Source: Axinella damicornis (lineage: Eukaryota; Porifera; Demospongiae; Axinellida; Axinellidae). From it: a DNA stretch of 64,000 nt. Position numbers and translations under genes: made by a program. The notes beneath the pieces were generated by a model that worked only from the letters and a program-made list of their open reading frames with translations, was not told the DNA's origin and did no database searches. Position 1 is the stretch's first letter. Each line of letters starts with the position of its first letter. The stretch is from NCBI GenBank assembly GCA_963931865.1, contig OZ007507.1, positions 3,564,077-3,628,076 on the forward strand, given 5' to 3'. Shown piece after piece: positions 46,231 to 57,370 of this stretch.

Positions 46231-46727
46231 CCATAGATCGGGAAATTTAGCGTAAAATAAATTTTTCCTGTTAAATTTTTGCATTGTTTTATTTTCGTCG
46301 CTCGAGCACACCGATGAAAATTAAACCACGCCATTCACGTGGTACGCGTACGCGTGCGTGTTCCCGGGACCAGATACCGTGTCACCATTGGAGAGGAGCT
46401 GGAGTGTCAGCGTGAGCGAGGGAATGTAGCAGACACCCATGCCGTATCACTGGTAGAGAGTACCACACCTGTCTCTCTCGGTCCGTGGTTACAACTGCCT
46501 TCACAAGTTTGCTTCCGCTGCTTCCATGATCGCGCACTTGGGCTGGTAAGCTCAGTGATCTTGGAAACAACATCGACAGGTTTCAGGTAGCGCAGCAGAG
46601 CCATACTTGTACTTCGATTCAACACTCAAATGAAAACTCATGCGTGAAGTCAGAATCACTTCAAAAAATGTTCGTGATTTTAATTTTCGTCGTTACACAG
46701 TATCGGCAAAAATTTCGTGATCTACGG
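46231..46727 (+). mobile_element. Element with CCRTAGATC ends carrying a HIRAN-like fragment
   Basis: The ends CCATAGATCGGGAAATTT and, inverted, CCGTAGATCACGAAATTT are imperfect inverted repeats. Removing the element restores the intron consensus TTTTTAAAC-TACATTATTC. Inside lies the same gene fragment as at 11316-11585 (TIGEELECQRERGNVADTHA type). It is non-autonomous. Confidence 0.55.
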
Positions 46728-46746
46728 TACATTATTCTTTCCTCAG

Positions 46747-46830
46747 CATCTCAAGTAACAACATCTCAAACAAAGGAGCCTCTGCACTTGCTGGAGCTCT
46801 GCGAGTGAACCAGAGCCTTCAGATACTAGA
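46747..46830 (+). CDS. LRR exon 14
   Basis: 84 nt, phase 2, acceptor TTTCCTCAG. It encodes ISSNNISNKG, then ASALAGALRVNQSLQIL. Confidence 0.85.
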
Positions 46831-47144
46831 GTGAGTCCAGACATTCATGTCCTAGTTCTTAAGAGTTGTGTACTGAGAATTCAGTGACAGTGATGAGCAT
46901 AACTCAAGTGATAGCATATTCCCGGGTGTAGATGCAACTATAATGAATTGGCTGTTTACCCACAATCTGTGTGAATCCTCTATATGTCCGTTCATAAGAC
47001 ATCGCTTGTGTTCTTTTGTACATTCAATGTCCTGCCTGTTTCCCCAATGTGGGGTGCAGCCGGATCAGCCAAACCCAGTCTGCCCTCCACAGGAAGGGTG
47101 GGAATGGGAGGTGGGTGGGTGGGTGTTACCCTCTGGGTAATTGG

Positions 47145-48411
47145 GGCGAGCCTGAGCGAGCCCCACATAGTCGTGCTCTTCAGGATGTCCGTCCGTCCGT
47201 CCAGTTGGTGTCTGTCCGATTTAGCGTATGACTGTATATCCAAGTGGAAAATCGTAATGTTGCGCCGCCCACACGACAGTACCGAGTAGAGCCTGCTACG
47301 CTTTACGCCGGTGCTACAAACTACGTAGCTACTACAGACTTGCAGAGGTCAGCTGGAGGGAGAGATTCTCTCGGCAACTTGGGGTACCGTATTTATGCTA
47401 ATAAAACGTATTTATGCTAATAAACCGGTGCATCTAATCTAGCAGTAGAAATTCAATTCCTGGAATTTCCACTAATCCAATTAAGCAGTAGCTCAGGACA
47501 CTAATTATTCCAATGTACGATACCAGGAAATGTACTTATCCAAACAATGACAACAGGAGTTCCAAGTACACATTTACAAAATACACTATTCATAAAAATA
47601 CACTATTCATAGTCAGTCCAAATGCAGTGCTGGCTGGCAGTTGATGCCTATTTCCTGGAATACAACAGTCCTTGGTCACAAACGAGTTCTCTCGAAATTC
47701 AGCGGGCTGGTTGATGATGCCCATTTCTTGGAATTACTATAGCCACGCCCCCAAATGCAGCGTGTGGCATGGCAGTGGGTGTCCATTTCCTGGAATAGTG
47801 TAGTCACAACAGTCACAAACACTGAATGCCAGCACGTGGCAGTGGCATGATGTCCGATGTTCCTTCAATAACTGTCACAAACACTCGAAATGCAGTACGT
47901 GGGATGGCAGTTCGATGCCCATTTCCTGGAATAACAGCAGTCACAAACGATTTCTCTCCAAACGTAGTGCGACAATTTCTATCTATTACAACGGTCCATC
48001 CAATCTAGCGATACAAATTCATTTCCTGGAATTTCTATGATTCCAATCCTACGGTAGTGAATTTTGTTTTTAATTAGATAAATACGGTACTCCTCTCAGG
48101 TACAGTGTAGCCTCGTTCCCAGTCCCACGCCCAGCTTTTCGTTGCTTGCCGTACGTACGTCGCTTGCAGTAGGGCAAGCAACGAAAAGCTGGGCGTGGGA
48201 CTGGGAACGAGGCTACCACGAACTTGAAACTGCAGCTGCAGACCATCAATGATGAACGACACTAATTGGCTACATCGCAGGCCCCACACCCAGCTTCCCT
48301 TATTAGCTGTGCCGCACCGTCCGGGCCTCCCAGCCTACAATCACTCAGAGAATGATTATTGGCATGCAGTACGTCAGTTTGTCAGGCGAGCCCCACAATG
48401 CCCTGCATTCT
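47145..48411. mobile_element. Composite insertion with CGAGCCCCACA motifs near both ends
   Basis: The left edge has GGGGCGAGCCTGAGCGAGCC and CCACATAG; the right edge has GGCGAGCCCCACAATG. Inside are the interspersed repeat also seen at 8040-8222 / 9545-9650 (here about 47420-47750, without the foldback insertion) with tandem TTTCCTGGAATA blocks, and a TAGCCTCG hairpin (48108-48215). Confidence 0.5.
48108..48215. mobile_element. TAGCCTCG-family near-perfect hairpin
   Basis: Arms of about 44 bp (TAGCCTCGTTCCCAGTCCC, ACGCCCAGCTTTTCGTTGC) are perfectly inverted around a short loop with GTACGTACGT. No 9-bp duplication is evident at the flanks. Confidence 0.7.
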
Positions 48412-48672
48412 CCTAGTAGCAGACCAGGGATTGTACACATCTGTCATGCCTAAAGTTTCCGTTAGTAATCAGAGAGTGTTGAATGCACTGTAGACCTGCA
48501 ACCTGAAGTGTAGTGAGGGTGGAGCCTTTCTCAGTAGTCATTGTATTGTGAAGTGTTACATACGTATGTACATATTGGGTTGCATACACTAGTCAGTACC
48601 CAGTTACAATGTAGGGTGTTCATATGGTTGGCCTGTGTGTATCAATGACATCTAGAGAGCTCAACCAACATA

Positions 48673-49577
48673 CCGTAGTCGCGCGTTATTAGGCACATGC
48701 GCCTATAACTCCACAGGAAGGAAATATGCGCCTATAAGCGAGATGCGCCTAATAACACATATAACAAGTGAGTCTTTAAAAGACTTGATGTGTCTCGGCA
48801 TGACTTGGTATCAGCTAGAATCATGCAGAGGACATGGCAGCTGTGTAACCCTTTATCCTGTTAGCTATGAGACTTTCAGCTTAAGTGAGCGTCAATATCC
48901 TTGGAGGTTCTGTATGAGCAATGGGTGGGTCAGGGTGAGGTGGGAATGTTCACCCAAAGGGTGAAAGCAGTATGGTCGTGTCTGGGCTTGATGTTTAGTC
49001 TGCCAGGTGGGCCGTTTTAATTCATAGATAACACCTTGGCCAATTCTTTCAGCACTTATCTAGCTAGCTAGAGCTGAGTGAGTTAGTAATGTATGCACGT
49101 GAGTGCAGCATACTGTGTAGCTATGGATGAGTGAGTATTCATTGTCCTGAATTAAGTACTAGCAGCAGTCTTGGTAAGAGGATTCATGAGCAGCCATGCA
49201 AACCCATAATCACTTGACGATCTACTTGCAGGCTATAAATACGTTTGACACCCTATTAAGAGGGTAGAGCAGCACTAGCGCGGGCGCATTGCGAAAAGCG
49301 ACGTATGTACCACGTACGTATGTACGTACCACGTACGTACGTACCTACGCATCCAGCACTGTGTCTTGGCACTTCGGTGCCGAGACAAAAATAATGACAT
49401 TCCTTGAATAGGAAGCGTGCTTCAATTCGAATATAGCTGTTTTGCACTCCGAAGGATTGAAAATGGCAGAGTTTCTGGAAGAAGACTGCAGCGCTTACCT
49501 GGGACGAGAGTTGAACCTGCGCCTAACATCGAATGTGCGCCTATAAGTGATATGCACCTAATAACGCGCGACTACGG
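48673..49577. mobile_element. Tc1/mariner-like MITE, copy 2
   Basis: The same element as 28920-29824, duplicated with the block. Here both ends read CCGTAGTCGCGCGTTATTAG exactly inverted. TA flanks are at 48671-48672 and 49578-49579. Confidence 0.7.
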
Positions 49578-49737
49578 TACTGCACTGGAATATACAGTGG
49601 TGTGGGAATTGGATCTCAGAATTAGGTATCCACTTCCATAACCTACATTTCTTTCGATACTTACTACTGAGATACTGTATCAGATGCTGTTTGCCATGCA
49701 GTTTGTCAGTTTTTAAGCTACATTATTTATTCCTCAG

Positions 49738-49812
49738 CATCTCAGAAAACATGATCTCAGGTGAAGGACTTGCTGGAGCTCTGCAAGTGAACCGGAGCCT
49801 TCAGACACTGAA
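49738..49812 (+). CDS. LRR exon 15, 75 nt (three codons deleted)
   Basis: Counterpart of LRR exon 5. It encodes ISENMISGEG, then LAGALQVNRSLQTL: the ASA codons are missing and K became M. The donor is GTGGGT instead of GTGAGT. The frame is kept, but the repeat would be 25 residues. It may be weakly spliced or unused. Confidence 0.7.
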
Positions 49813-51209
49813 GTGGGTTCAGACATTCATATCCTAGTTCTTAAGAGTTGTGTACTGAGAATTCAGTGACAGTGATGAGCATAACTCAAGTGATAGCATA
49901 GTCCCGGGTGTAGATGCAACTATAATGAATTGTTTACGCACAATCTGAGGGAAGACACCCCTTTGCCATTAGGCATTTGGCTCCTTGCAATTGATTGCTA
50001 TAGCTCACTAAACGCAAAATGTAAAATGCCAATTTTGTATCCTGCACCTGTTTCAAACTGTATATTGGGAACTGAGCAACCAATCACTTTCAAATTTGCC
50101 CGGCAGTGTTATGTTCATAGGGTGCAGGGTCTTTGACGATTACTACCTCGTGATATTCCATGGCTTGTAGGTGTGTACACGATATATGACTTCAGATACC
50201 TGTGGTGCACAAAGGTACAATGTGTATGTATTGTACCAGAGGAGGTTGGACACATTTTCAGCACAACATGACTGTGCACTGCGCTCAAATTGAAATAATT
50301 GCACGTTTTCCGTTCCTAACCTCAACCGCCTCCTTCCCACATCAACACGACCTGGGATCGATGGTAAGCAACAAGAATCTCGACATCCTGTCTTGTACTG
50401 TCCGTCCAAGGGATGGATGTCAGAGCATAATTCACAAGGCAGATGACCGATACTATTCGTAGTTCGAAATACCGGGGACATATCGACACGAAACAGGTAT
50501 TATAACGACCCCCATGTGTCTACCACCTGACCAGATCTCTCAGCCCCCCCCCCCCGTACTTTTTATTGGAACGGCCTGGGAACGAGGCTAACCTTACATC
50601 TCATGCACCAAAAGATGGTAGCAGAAATGAACATTATACTGTCTAAACTCAGTCAACTCAGTTGAATGGCTCATATTACACAGATCTCTGTTCAGCCGTT
50701 GAACTAAAGAGTCATCAAATTCTAATGGTCTGCTTCTGACCTGTGAACCACATGCAGCTACGTACGTACATAGCACTACAGGTTTTGCGTGAGCAGAATG
50801 GGTGAGACAGGGGGAGGTAGGTGGGTGCACCCAAATGGTGCAAACAGCATGGCCAAGTCTGGGGTTGGCTGTAGAAATGCCTTGGTTGGCACTGGGAGGG
50901 CTATTTCTGTCCTTTTTGGCAATAAATGGACTTAGAAACAAGCCGCAATTACCATCCTCAGTCCCGTCCCATTAATAGAATGTAGAATTTAGGGATGGGG
51001 TGGGTCTGATGATGGGTAATGGCATTTCCTTTTGTTTCTTTACTTTTTCAAGAGGTGCAGGAATCCTTTCTCATTTTCCAGAGATTTCTTTAAGTACCAA
51101 ATTAGTCTCATTTCCAGGCCTACCCCATGTTTGTATTATTGTCACAAGCTGTGTACAATTTTGATGTTGGACTTACTTAAACTGCATTTCTTCTTTTGAC
51201 ATTCTGCAG
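49813..51209 (+). other. Intron between LRR exons 15 and 16
   Basis: Copy of 30069-31464. The C run is longer here (12-13 C near 50546). It holds the same palindrome relic and TAGCCTCG end. No gene is seen. Confidence 0.5.
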
Positions 51210-51293
51210 CCTCAGTCACAACAACATTGCAGATGAAGGAGCGTATGTGCTGGCTAGAGCATTGCAAGTGAACCAGAGCCTTCAGGAGCTACA
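51210..51293 (+). CDS. LRR exon 16
   Basis: 84 nt, phase 2. LSHNNIADEG; identical to LRR exon 6. Confidence 0.85.
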
Positions 51294-51675
51294 GTGAGTC
51301 CTGGAGCAAGCCTGAGTGAGGTCCACTGGGAGATGAGTTACCATGCCCATCCATGGACCATCCACAGATGGCACCTTGCCTGCTCCCCTCTGTCAGAGTA
51401 TCTGTAGATGCCACAGTTACTATGTCAGTCATCTTTGTAGGAAAGCATGGCTGTTTGTACCCCCAGCCTCACCCCACCAGATGAAACCCAGGCCGCTCTC
51501 TAGCTATTAGTATGTGTGTAGGTAGCAAATCACTCCTAGTTGCTAGTTCCCCATCTTATACCATCATTTCATCACAATCGTGGAAGTGGTATTGATTCAC
51601 ATTGGCTGCACATGTGTACTGTGGTGTTCCTTGTGGTGCGGTGTTTGGAGAGATTCTTGTTCCCTGACTCTACAG

Positions 51676-51759
51676 CCTCTATTCGAATAAGGTCACAAGC
51701 AAAGGATCCCGTGTACTGACTGCAGCTGTGCGACTTGACCAGAGACTGCAGAGGCTAGT
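51676..51759 (+). CDS. LRR exon 17, divergent from its duplicate
   Basis: 84 nt, phase 2. It encodes LYSNKVTSKG, then SRVLTAAVRLDQRLQRL. Unlike LRR exon 7 it keeps the LxxN asparagine. Eight of ten codons in the variable half are changed relative to copy 1, while the second half and flanks are nearly the same. Confidence 0.85.
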
Positions 51760-52320
51760 GTGAGTCCAGCCATTAATAGTACCAGTGCAGTACTTGTACA
51801 GAATGTTATACCTAAGCTATTATGTGCTAGTTTTTGATGCACTTCCATGAGCCAAAGTTTTGACATTGTTTACAGTTGTACTGCATTTGCAAGTTGAACA
51901 GACATGTCTCACATTCCAGAACAATATAGAGTGCCATGACAGGTCAGTTACATCCTGACACCGTCGCAGGCAATCAAATCCACGGTGCTGCATGCGGATA
52001 TCAGGATGTAACTATTACTTGCTTATCGTGTATTATGTTGGCACTAAGGCTTTGCATATAATTATTGTGTGTGTGCTCAATGATTCGTGGATGAATCCCA
52101 CCTGGAAACTGACTTAGTGCAACATGAATTGCATCATAACCACTTCAGTGCATTAGCCCTTCAGGGCAATGCACTGAAGTGGCCATCATATACATGTAAC
52201 TCTTAACTACTCAATGCTGATGCTTCACTGCCAGTTACATCAAGTGATAGCTGTAAGTTGTTTACTGATGGTTGTCATGGTGAAGATTACTTGAACTACC
52301 TCTTCTCTCACATTCTTTAG

Positions 52321-52404
52321 CTTTGAGCCGAGCAAGACCTCAGTCAAAGGAGCTACTTATCCGGCTAGTCCTTTGCAAGTGAAGCAGAGGCTTTATGAGT
52401 TAGA
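52321..52404 (+). CDS. LRR exon 18 (divergent)
   Basis: 84 nt, phase 2. FEPSKTSVKG; identical to LRR exon 8. Confidence 0.7.
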
Positions 52405-52956
52405 GTGAGTCCAGCCATCAATGGCAGATCCATGGCTGAGTCATTCAGTTTGTCCAAATTACGTTCAGCAAGTGCTTAAGGTTACGGGATGCTCATGCGT
52501 GCGCCGTGCGGAATGTATTGCAAATGAATACTTAATTTTTCTACCAAAAATCTCTAGTGCGAAGAGCGTGAGCAACTTAATTCTGGTGGTGGAGGTGCGC
52601 TGTCACAAGGTGCAGGGCATGATGGAACCTTTTTACGGATACGCTGTATAGCCGTGCAAAAACGAGCAGTTCAGTTCACCAAAAAGCCGTATTAAATTTT
52701 ACTGCTTTCCTTGAGCGAGACTGCAGATAAATTTGCCAAGGATTATGCTATCAAAAAAAAGCTTCCATCCCATGGTCGTGCCCTGCACTTTAGCGTACCT
52801 CGACCGCCAGAATCAAGTTACTCATGCTCTTCGTACTAGAGATAACCAGGTTAATCACATGTGAACTGCCATGAGAGCACCGATTACAATGTTAGTATCA
52901 GAGATGATCCCAAGATCACCCAGTGTGCATCGTTTCCTTTCCTCTGACATCTGCAG

Positions 52957-53040
52957 CCTCCGTCACAGCTTGATCTCAGATCTAGCTGCCTGCATGCTGG
53001 CTGGAGCTCTGAGAGTGAACCAGACACTTCAGAAACTAGA
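52957..53040 (+). CDS. LRR exon 19
   Basis: 84 nt, phase 2. LRHSLISDLA; identical to LRR exon 9. Confidence 0.8.
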
Positions 53041-53484
53041 GTGAGTCTGGCAATTCATGTTCTACTTCTTAACCAACAACCGCTTATTGTTGGTCATGTG
53101 TGAACTGTAGACCCCTCTAACTCCAGTCGAATGTCATACAGAAGTATATAACCATCCACACTTAATTTTTGCACAGTGTATGTGAAGCAAACCCTTTGTA
53201 GTATGGCATTTGCTCTATAAATTCTGCATCTATGCACAAAACATCCTATGTCTGTTTTGAGGTGTATGTTGGGGACGGAGCAACCAATCACTTTGACATT
53301 AGCAGTGAGATCAAGGCATGTATCAGTGACACCTCAAATATGGGATGTGCCAAGTTTTTTTAAGTGGTCATAATTATTAAAACTTAGCATCGTGCATAAT
53401 TGATCATCTTATACTGTATCTCAGTAGTACGGAGAAAATGTAGGCCAAAGAGTTTTGAAAGCACCAGTGTTTATCATTCTGCAG

Positions 53485-53568
53485 CCTTGGAAGAAACACA
53501 ATCTCCAGTGAAGGAGCCTCTGCACTTGCTGGAGCTCTGCGAGTGAACAAGAGCCTTCAGACACTAAA
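53485..53568 (+). CDS. LRR exon 20
   Basis: 84 nt, phase 2. LGRNTISSEG; identical to LRR exon 10. Confidence 0.85.
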
Positions 53569-55758
53569 GTGAGTCCAGACGTTCATGTGCTAATTCCATA
53601 ACACACCTGATAGCGTGTACTGATCACACAAAATTTGTTGTAATTGTGCATAGTCTGCGTGAAATCATACCCTTTGTATCTGAGTATTGGCTGTATTTGT
53701 CTCCACAAGCACTTAATTAGCGTTGTTAGAGCAGAGAGAATGAAATGTGGAACTGTGGTGTGAGACTGAGCGACTGGCATATGCAGTCAATTGGAACTTG
53801 ACAGGCTGAAGTAGACACTCAAATGGTGTCACATACACAATCTAGCACACTATACACTCAGCAGAAGATACATGGGCAGCTGAACAATGTCTCATTACTG
53901 CAGCTGTGAGTATAGCTACTAATAAAAGTCACTACATGATTCCCATTTCTGCTGCTGAAGTGTTTGGGTCTTGAGTATACACTTCCCCATCGCTCAAGTC
54001 ATTGGTGAACAGATGGCATGGGCAGATGAAATTAGTAGCCCCCTTTGCTGTAGCCATTGAAGAAGTAGGTCCAGTGGACTTTACAAAATCTAGAAGACAT
54101 GTTACAAATTGTCCGTGTGTATCAGCATGCTTTGCACACGTGCTTAGTCCATATAGTGACCGCGGCATTTATTCGAGAGCGGCCTTTATTTCACTCAATT
54201 GTGCAGCGTTTATTTGAGGGCGACGTCTGTTTGTGGAAATATGGTACGCCTAACAGTGAATGAGCACTTATGTATAAACAAGCTGTGCTTAATGCGCGAC
54301 TAAGGTACTACATGTTCAGCGTTGGCTGAAGAATCACTGACCCATGTATCTCATACCCTTAAGTTGACATCTTTCGATTTTCGCCCGAAGCAACAGCATT
54401 TACACTGAGCAGCTGCACGACTCTGTCAAAGTGTGCTTGAAACTACCCACTCAAGAACTGGCTTTATCTGCAGTAATATCATGCGTTATTGATGTAACCA
54501 ATGGTTATCGCCATCTTTGAGGAAGAGCGGATGGGGCATTCACCCTTCATCAGAGAGCTCGATGTAGGACATGTGCTTGCAGTGGCACCATGTCCTGCAT
54601 ATACTGTGAACAGAGAACTTCCTCCTCACTCAGGCCGCAGCAGGGAAAGTACCGTTTCTTATCTACCACTGCACTGATTTCCTCATAGTTAAACGTCTCA
54701 CAATTTTACGTGCTGCTTCCGCCCTGAATATACGTAGTTGTAGAAGCCACAAAGTTGTGTTGTTTGAGTGGCAGTCCTTTTTTGCCTGTAAAGAGAGGGG
54801 GCACAGTAACACCTGAGACTGTTCGTGAGAGTGTAGAAGCTAGACAGCGGCCGGCTCCTATACTTCCGGAGGGTTTGGAGGTCGAGTAATCGTTGCTCAA
54901 ACTGTGGCTAGGCTTGCGCTTCCGCTCGCCCACAATGTTCAACATTGGACTAGTAATCCAGCAAGCTGACCACCCAGTTACAGGACCACACTACACTGTA
55001 GCCACCACAATCTAGGCTGGAAGGGGCCCTCATCCTTTCACTTCTGAATGAGAGTTTGTATAACACCTGTGTATTAATGTGTTGGGGTCAACTGGGCAGT
55101 GCTAATGGCTTCTGTCAGGAGTCCGCTTCAGTTTACTCGCGAAATCGCAGTAGGCGTATAAATACGCTGTTCGCGCTGAGCGGACATTTTGACAGGCGTA
55201 TCAATACGCCCATTGCGGTCAAAGAGTTAAGCTACATTATTCGAGGGGCAACCGCACTCCTGGTAGCCGCGTTGCAACCGGTTGCAACTCGCTGGACGCG
55301 CAACCTAAGTATCGCAGCTCATTCCAATTAACGCACATGTCACACGAGGACCATGCTCAGCCGATCGAGCCAGCAATGGCGTCCAAAGGGAAGACAAGAG
55401 CTTATTACAGCACTCACAACTTTGCCAGCACGGTGAGTTTTGGCATGTAAGCGTCAGTGAACGTTAGCGATCACAGCTGTGTGATCAGAATCTTTGTGGG
55501 GCCTTCGTAGGACTGTACTCGCAACCAACGTTGAAGAGAGTGATTGAGCAATGGCGGCCGACGACACAACAAAAGCGCTTGTATCTCCACCACCAAGTTG
55601 AGTTTCAGCACAATTATTATGTGGTTGTTTCACTGCATCATAGCGATCACGGCTGTGTAGTCAGAATCTTAGTTAGGCCATTCCGAAATAGTCAAACGTT
55701 TATTATTTAATATTTACACAGCACAATTTTCCCCTACCAGGAGTGTAACATTCTTCAG
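53569..55758 (+). other. Intron after LRR exon 20
   Basis: Near-identical copy of 35486-37674, ending with the CTCCTGGTAG-family repeat (55242-55748). No gene is recognised. Confidence 0.5.
55242..55748 (+). mobile_element. CTCCTGGTAG-family repeat (duplicate of 37159-37664)
   Basis: Same element and position within the duplicated block, with a 1-bp difference near 55675. Confidence 0.65.
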
Positions 55759-55784
55759 CATATCAGGAAACGACATCTCAGATG
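55759..55784 (+). pseudogene. Truncated LRR exon, copy 2
   Basis: Same chimeric ISGNDISD remnant as at 37675. The duplication therefore happened after the exon was broken. Confidence 0.65.
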
Positions 55785-56106
55785 TGTAGTGAGGGTGGAA
55801 CCTTTCTCAATAGTCATTGTATTGTGAAGCGTTACATATGTACATATTAGGTTGCAAACACTGGTCACTACCCAGTTACAATGTAGAGTGTTCATATGGT
55901 TGGCCTGTGTGTATCAATGACATCATCAATTATAGAGAGCTAGCTCAACTGCCCTGGAATATACAGTGGTGTGGGAATTGGATCTGAGAATTAGTCATCC
56001 ACTTCCATAACCTACATTTCTTTCGATACTTACTACTGAGATACTGTATCAGATGCTGTTCGCTATGCAGTTTGTCAGTTTTTAAGCTACATTATTCATT
56101 CCTCAG

Positions 56107-56190
56107 CATCTCAGAAAACAAGATCTCAGATGAAGGAACATCTGCACTTGCTGGAGCTATGCGAGTGAACCAGAGCCTTCAGACACTAAA
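56107..56190 (+). CDS. LRR exon 21
   Basis: 84 nt, phase 2. ISENKISDEG with T at the following position; identical to LRR exons 11 and 22. Confidence 0.85.
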
Positions 56191-56535
56191 GTGAGTCCAG
56201 ACATTCATGTCCTAGTTCTTAAGAGTTGTGTACTGAGAATTCAGTGACAGTGATAGCGTAACTCAAGTGATAGCGTATTCCCGGGTGTAAATGAAACTAT
56301 AATGAATTGGCTGTTTATGCGCAATCTGTGTGAATCCTCTAAATGTCCGTTCGTAAGATCTCGCTTGTGTTCTTTTGTCGTACATTCAATATCCTGCCTG
56401 TTTCCCCAATGTGTGGTGCAGCCGGATCAGCCAAACTCAGTCTGCCCTCCGCAGGAAGGGTGGGAATGGGAGGTGGGTGGGTGGGTGTTACCCTCTGGGT
56501 AATAGCAGACAAGGGATTGTGCACATCTGTCATGT

Positions 56536-57008
56536 CTAGGCCTTGGCGGATTTTGCTCAAACTTTTACCTATTTTTCTTTTCTTTTTTTCTCCTCTTATT
56601 AGCCTATTTTTCTTTTTCGTTCACCTATTATGCTGGCATTGATTCTGAAAAATCCACGTCATATACACTCAATACACATTTGAAACTGATTCTGAGTGAC
56701 AGTGTCACTATGACAGCGCATCAAATAGAACAAACTATCAGGCCAATATACATACTTCTGAGTAGTTCTATCTAATACGTAGCTAGCTAGCTATAGCTTA
56801 CATAGCTAGCTGCTAGCCTAGTAGTAGTCTACATTACAAACCTGTACCTGACCGTGTTGTTTTCTCAAGTTTACAAATTATAAATCCCGTTTGTACCTAT
56901 TTTTCTCATCAGAGCCAGAAAGTGTACCTATTTTTCCCAGCATAATTCACTATGCTCAGAAGCACCTATTTCCCCAAAATTATGCTGGTAAAATCCGCCA
57001 AGGCCTAG
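56536..57008. mobile_element. CTAGGCCTTGGCGGATTTT element, copy 1
   Basis: The 19-bp ends CTAGGCCTTGGCGGATTTT and AAAATCCGCCAAGGCCTAG are perfectly inverted. TCATGT flanks both sides (56530-56535 and 57009-57014). The 473-bp AT-rich interior repeats ACCTATTTTTCTT-like and ATTATGCTGG motifs. No coding frame is seen. Confidence 0.75.
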
Positions 57009-57370
57009 TCATGTCTAAATTAAGAAGTTTCCATGGGTGATCTGAGATTGTTGAATGACCTGCAACCTGAAGTGTAGTGAGGGGTGGAGCCTTTCTCAAT
57101 AGTCATTGTATTGTGAAGTGTACATGTTGGGTTGCATACACTAGTCAGTACCCGTTTGGTTGGCCTGTGTGTATCAATGACATCATTAATTATAGAGAGC
57201 TCAACCAACATACTGCACTGGAATATACAGTGGTGTGGGAATTGGATCTGAGAATTAGTCATCCACTTCCATAACCTGCATTTCTTTCGATACTTACTAC
57301 TGAGATACTGTATCAGATGCTGTTCGCTATGCAGTTTGTCAGTTTTTAAGCTACATTATTCATTCCTCAG

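Larger units (their letters stand above)
41796..46746 (+). other. Intron between LRR exons 13 and 14, transposon-rich
   Basis: The intron unit is split at about 41970 and resumes at about 44910. Between lie an unrecognised segment with a cysteine-rich minus-strand frame (about 42290-42480, CRGSQCVPRCRCKLCGR) and three or four CTCCTGGTAG-family copies. After 44910 come an unrecognised piece (45060-45290), a repeat shared with 61 kb (45287-45690), an intron-unit block (45785-45925) and the 46231-46727 element. Confidence 0.55.
46831..49737 (+). other. Intron between LRR exons 14 and 15
   Basis: An intron-unit copy is interrupted within GGGTAAT|AGCAGACC by about 1.27 kb (47145-48411). It then continues to the start of duplication copy 2 at 48624 and the copy-2 MITE (48673-49577). 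Confidence 0.6.
48624..56240 (+). repeat. Segmental duplication, copy 2 (7 intact LRR exons)
   Basis: It is the counterpart of 28871-38156 with offsets of 19,753 bp before the 1.66-kb insertion point and 18,083-18,084 bp after it. It lacks that insertion. It carries LRR exons 15-21 and the same truncated exon (55759). Introns here hold the same relics as described for copy 1. Confidence 0.85.
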
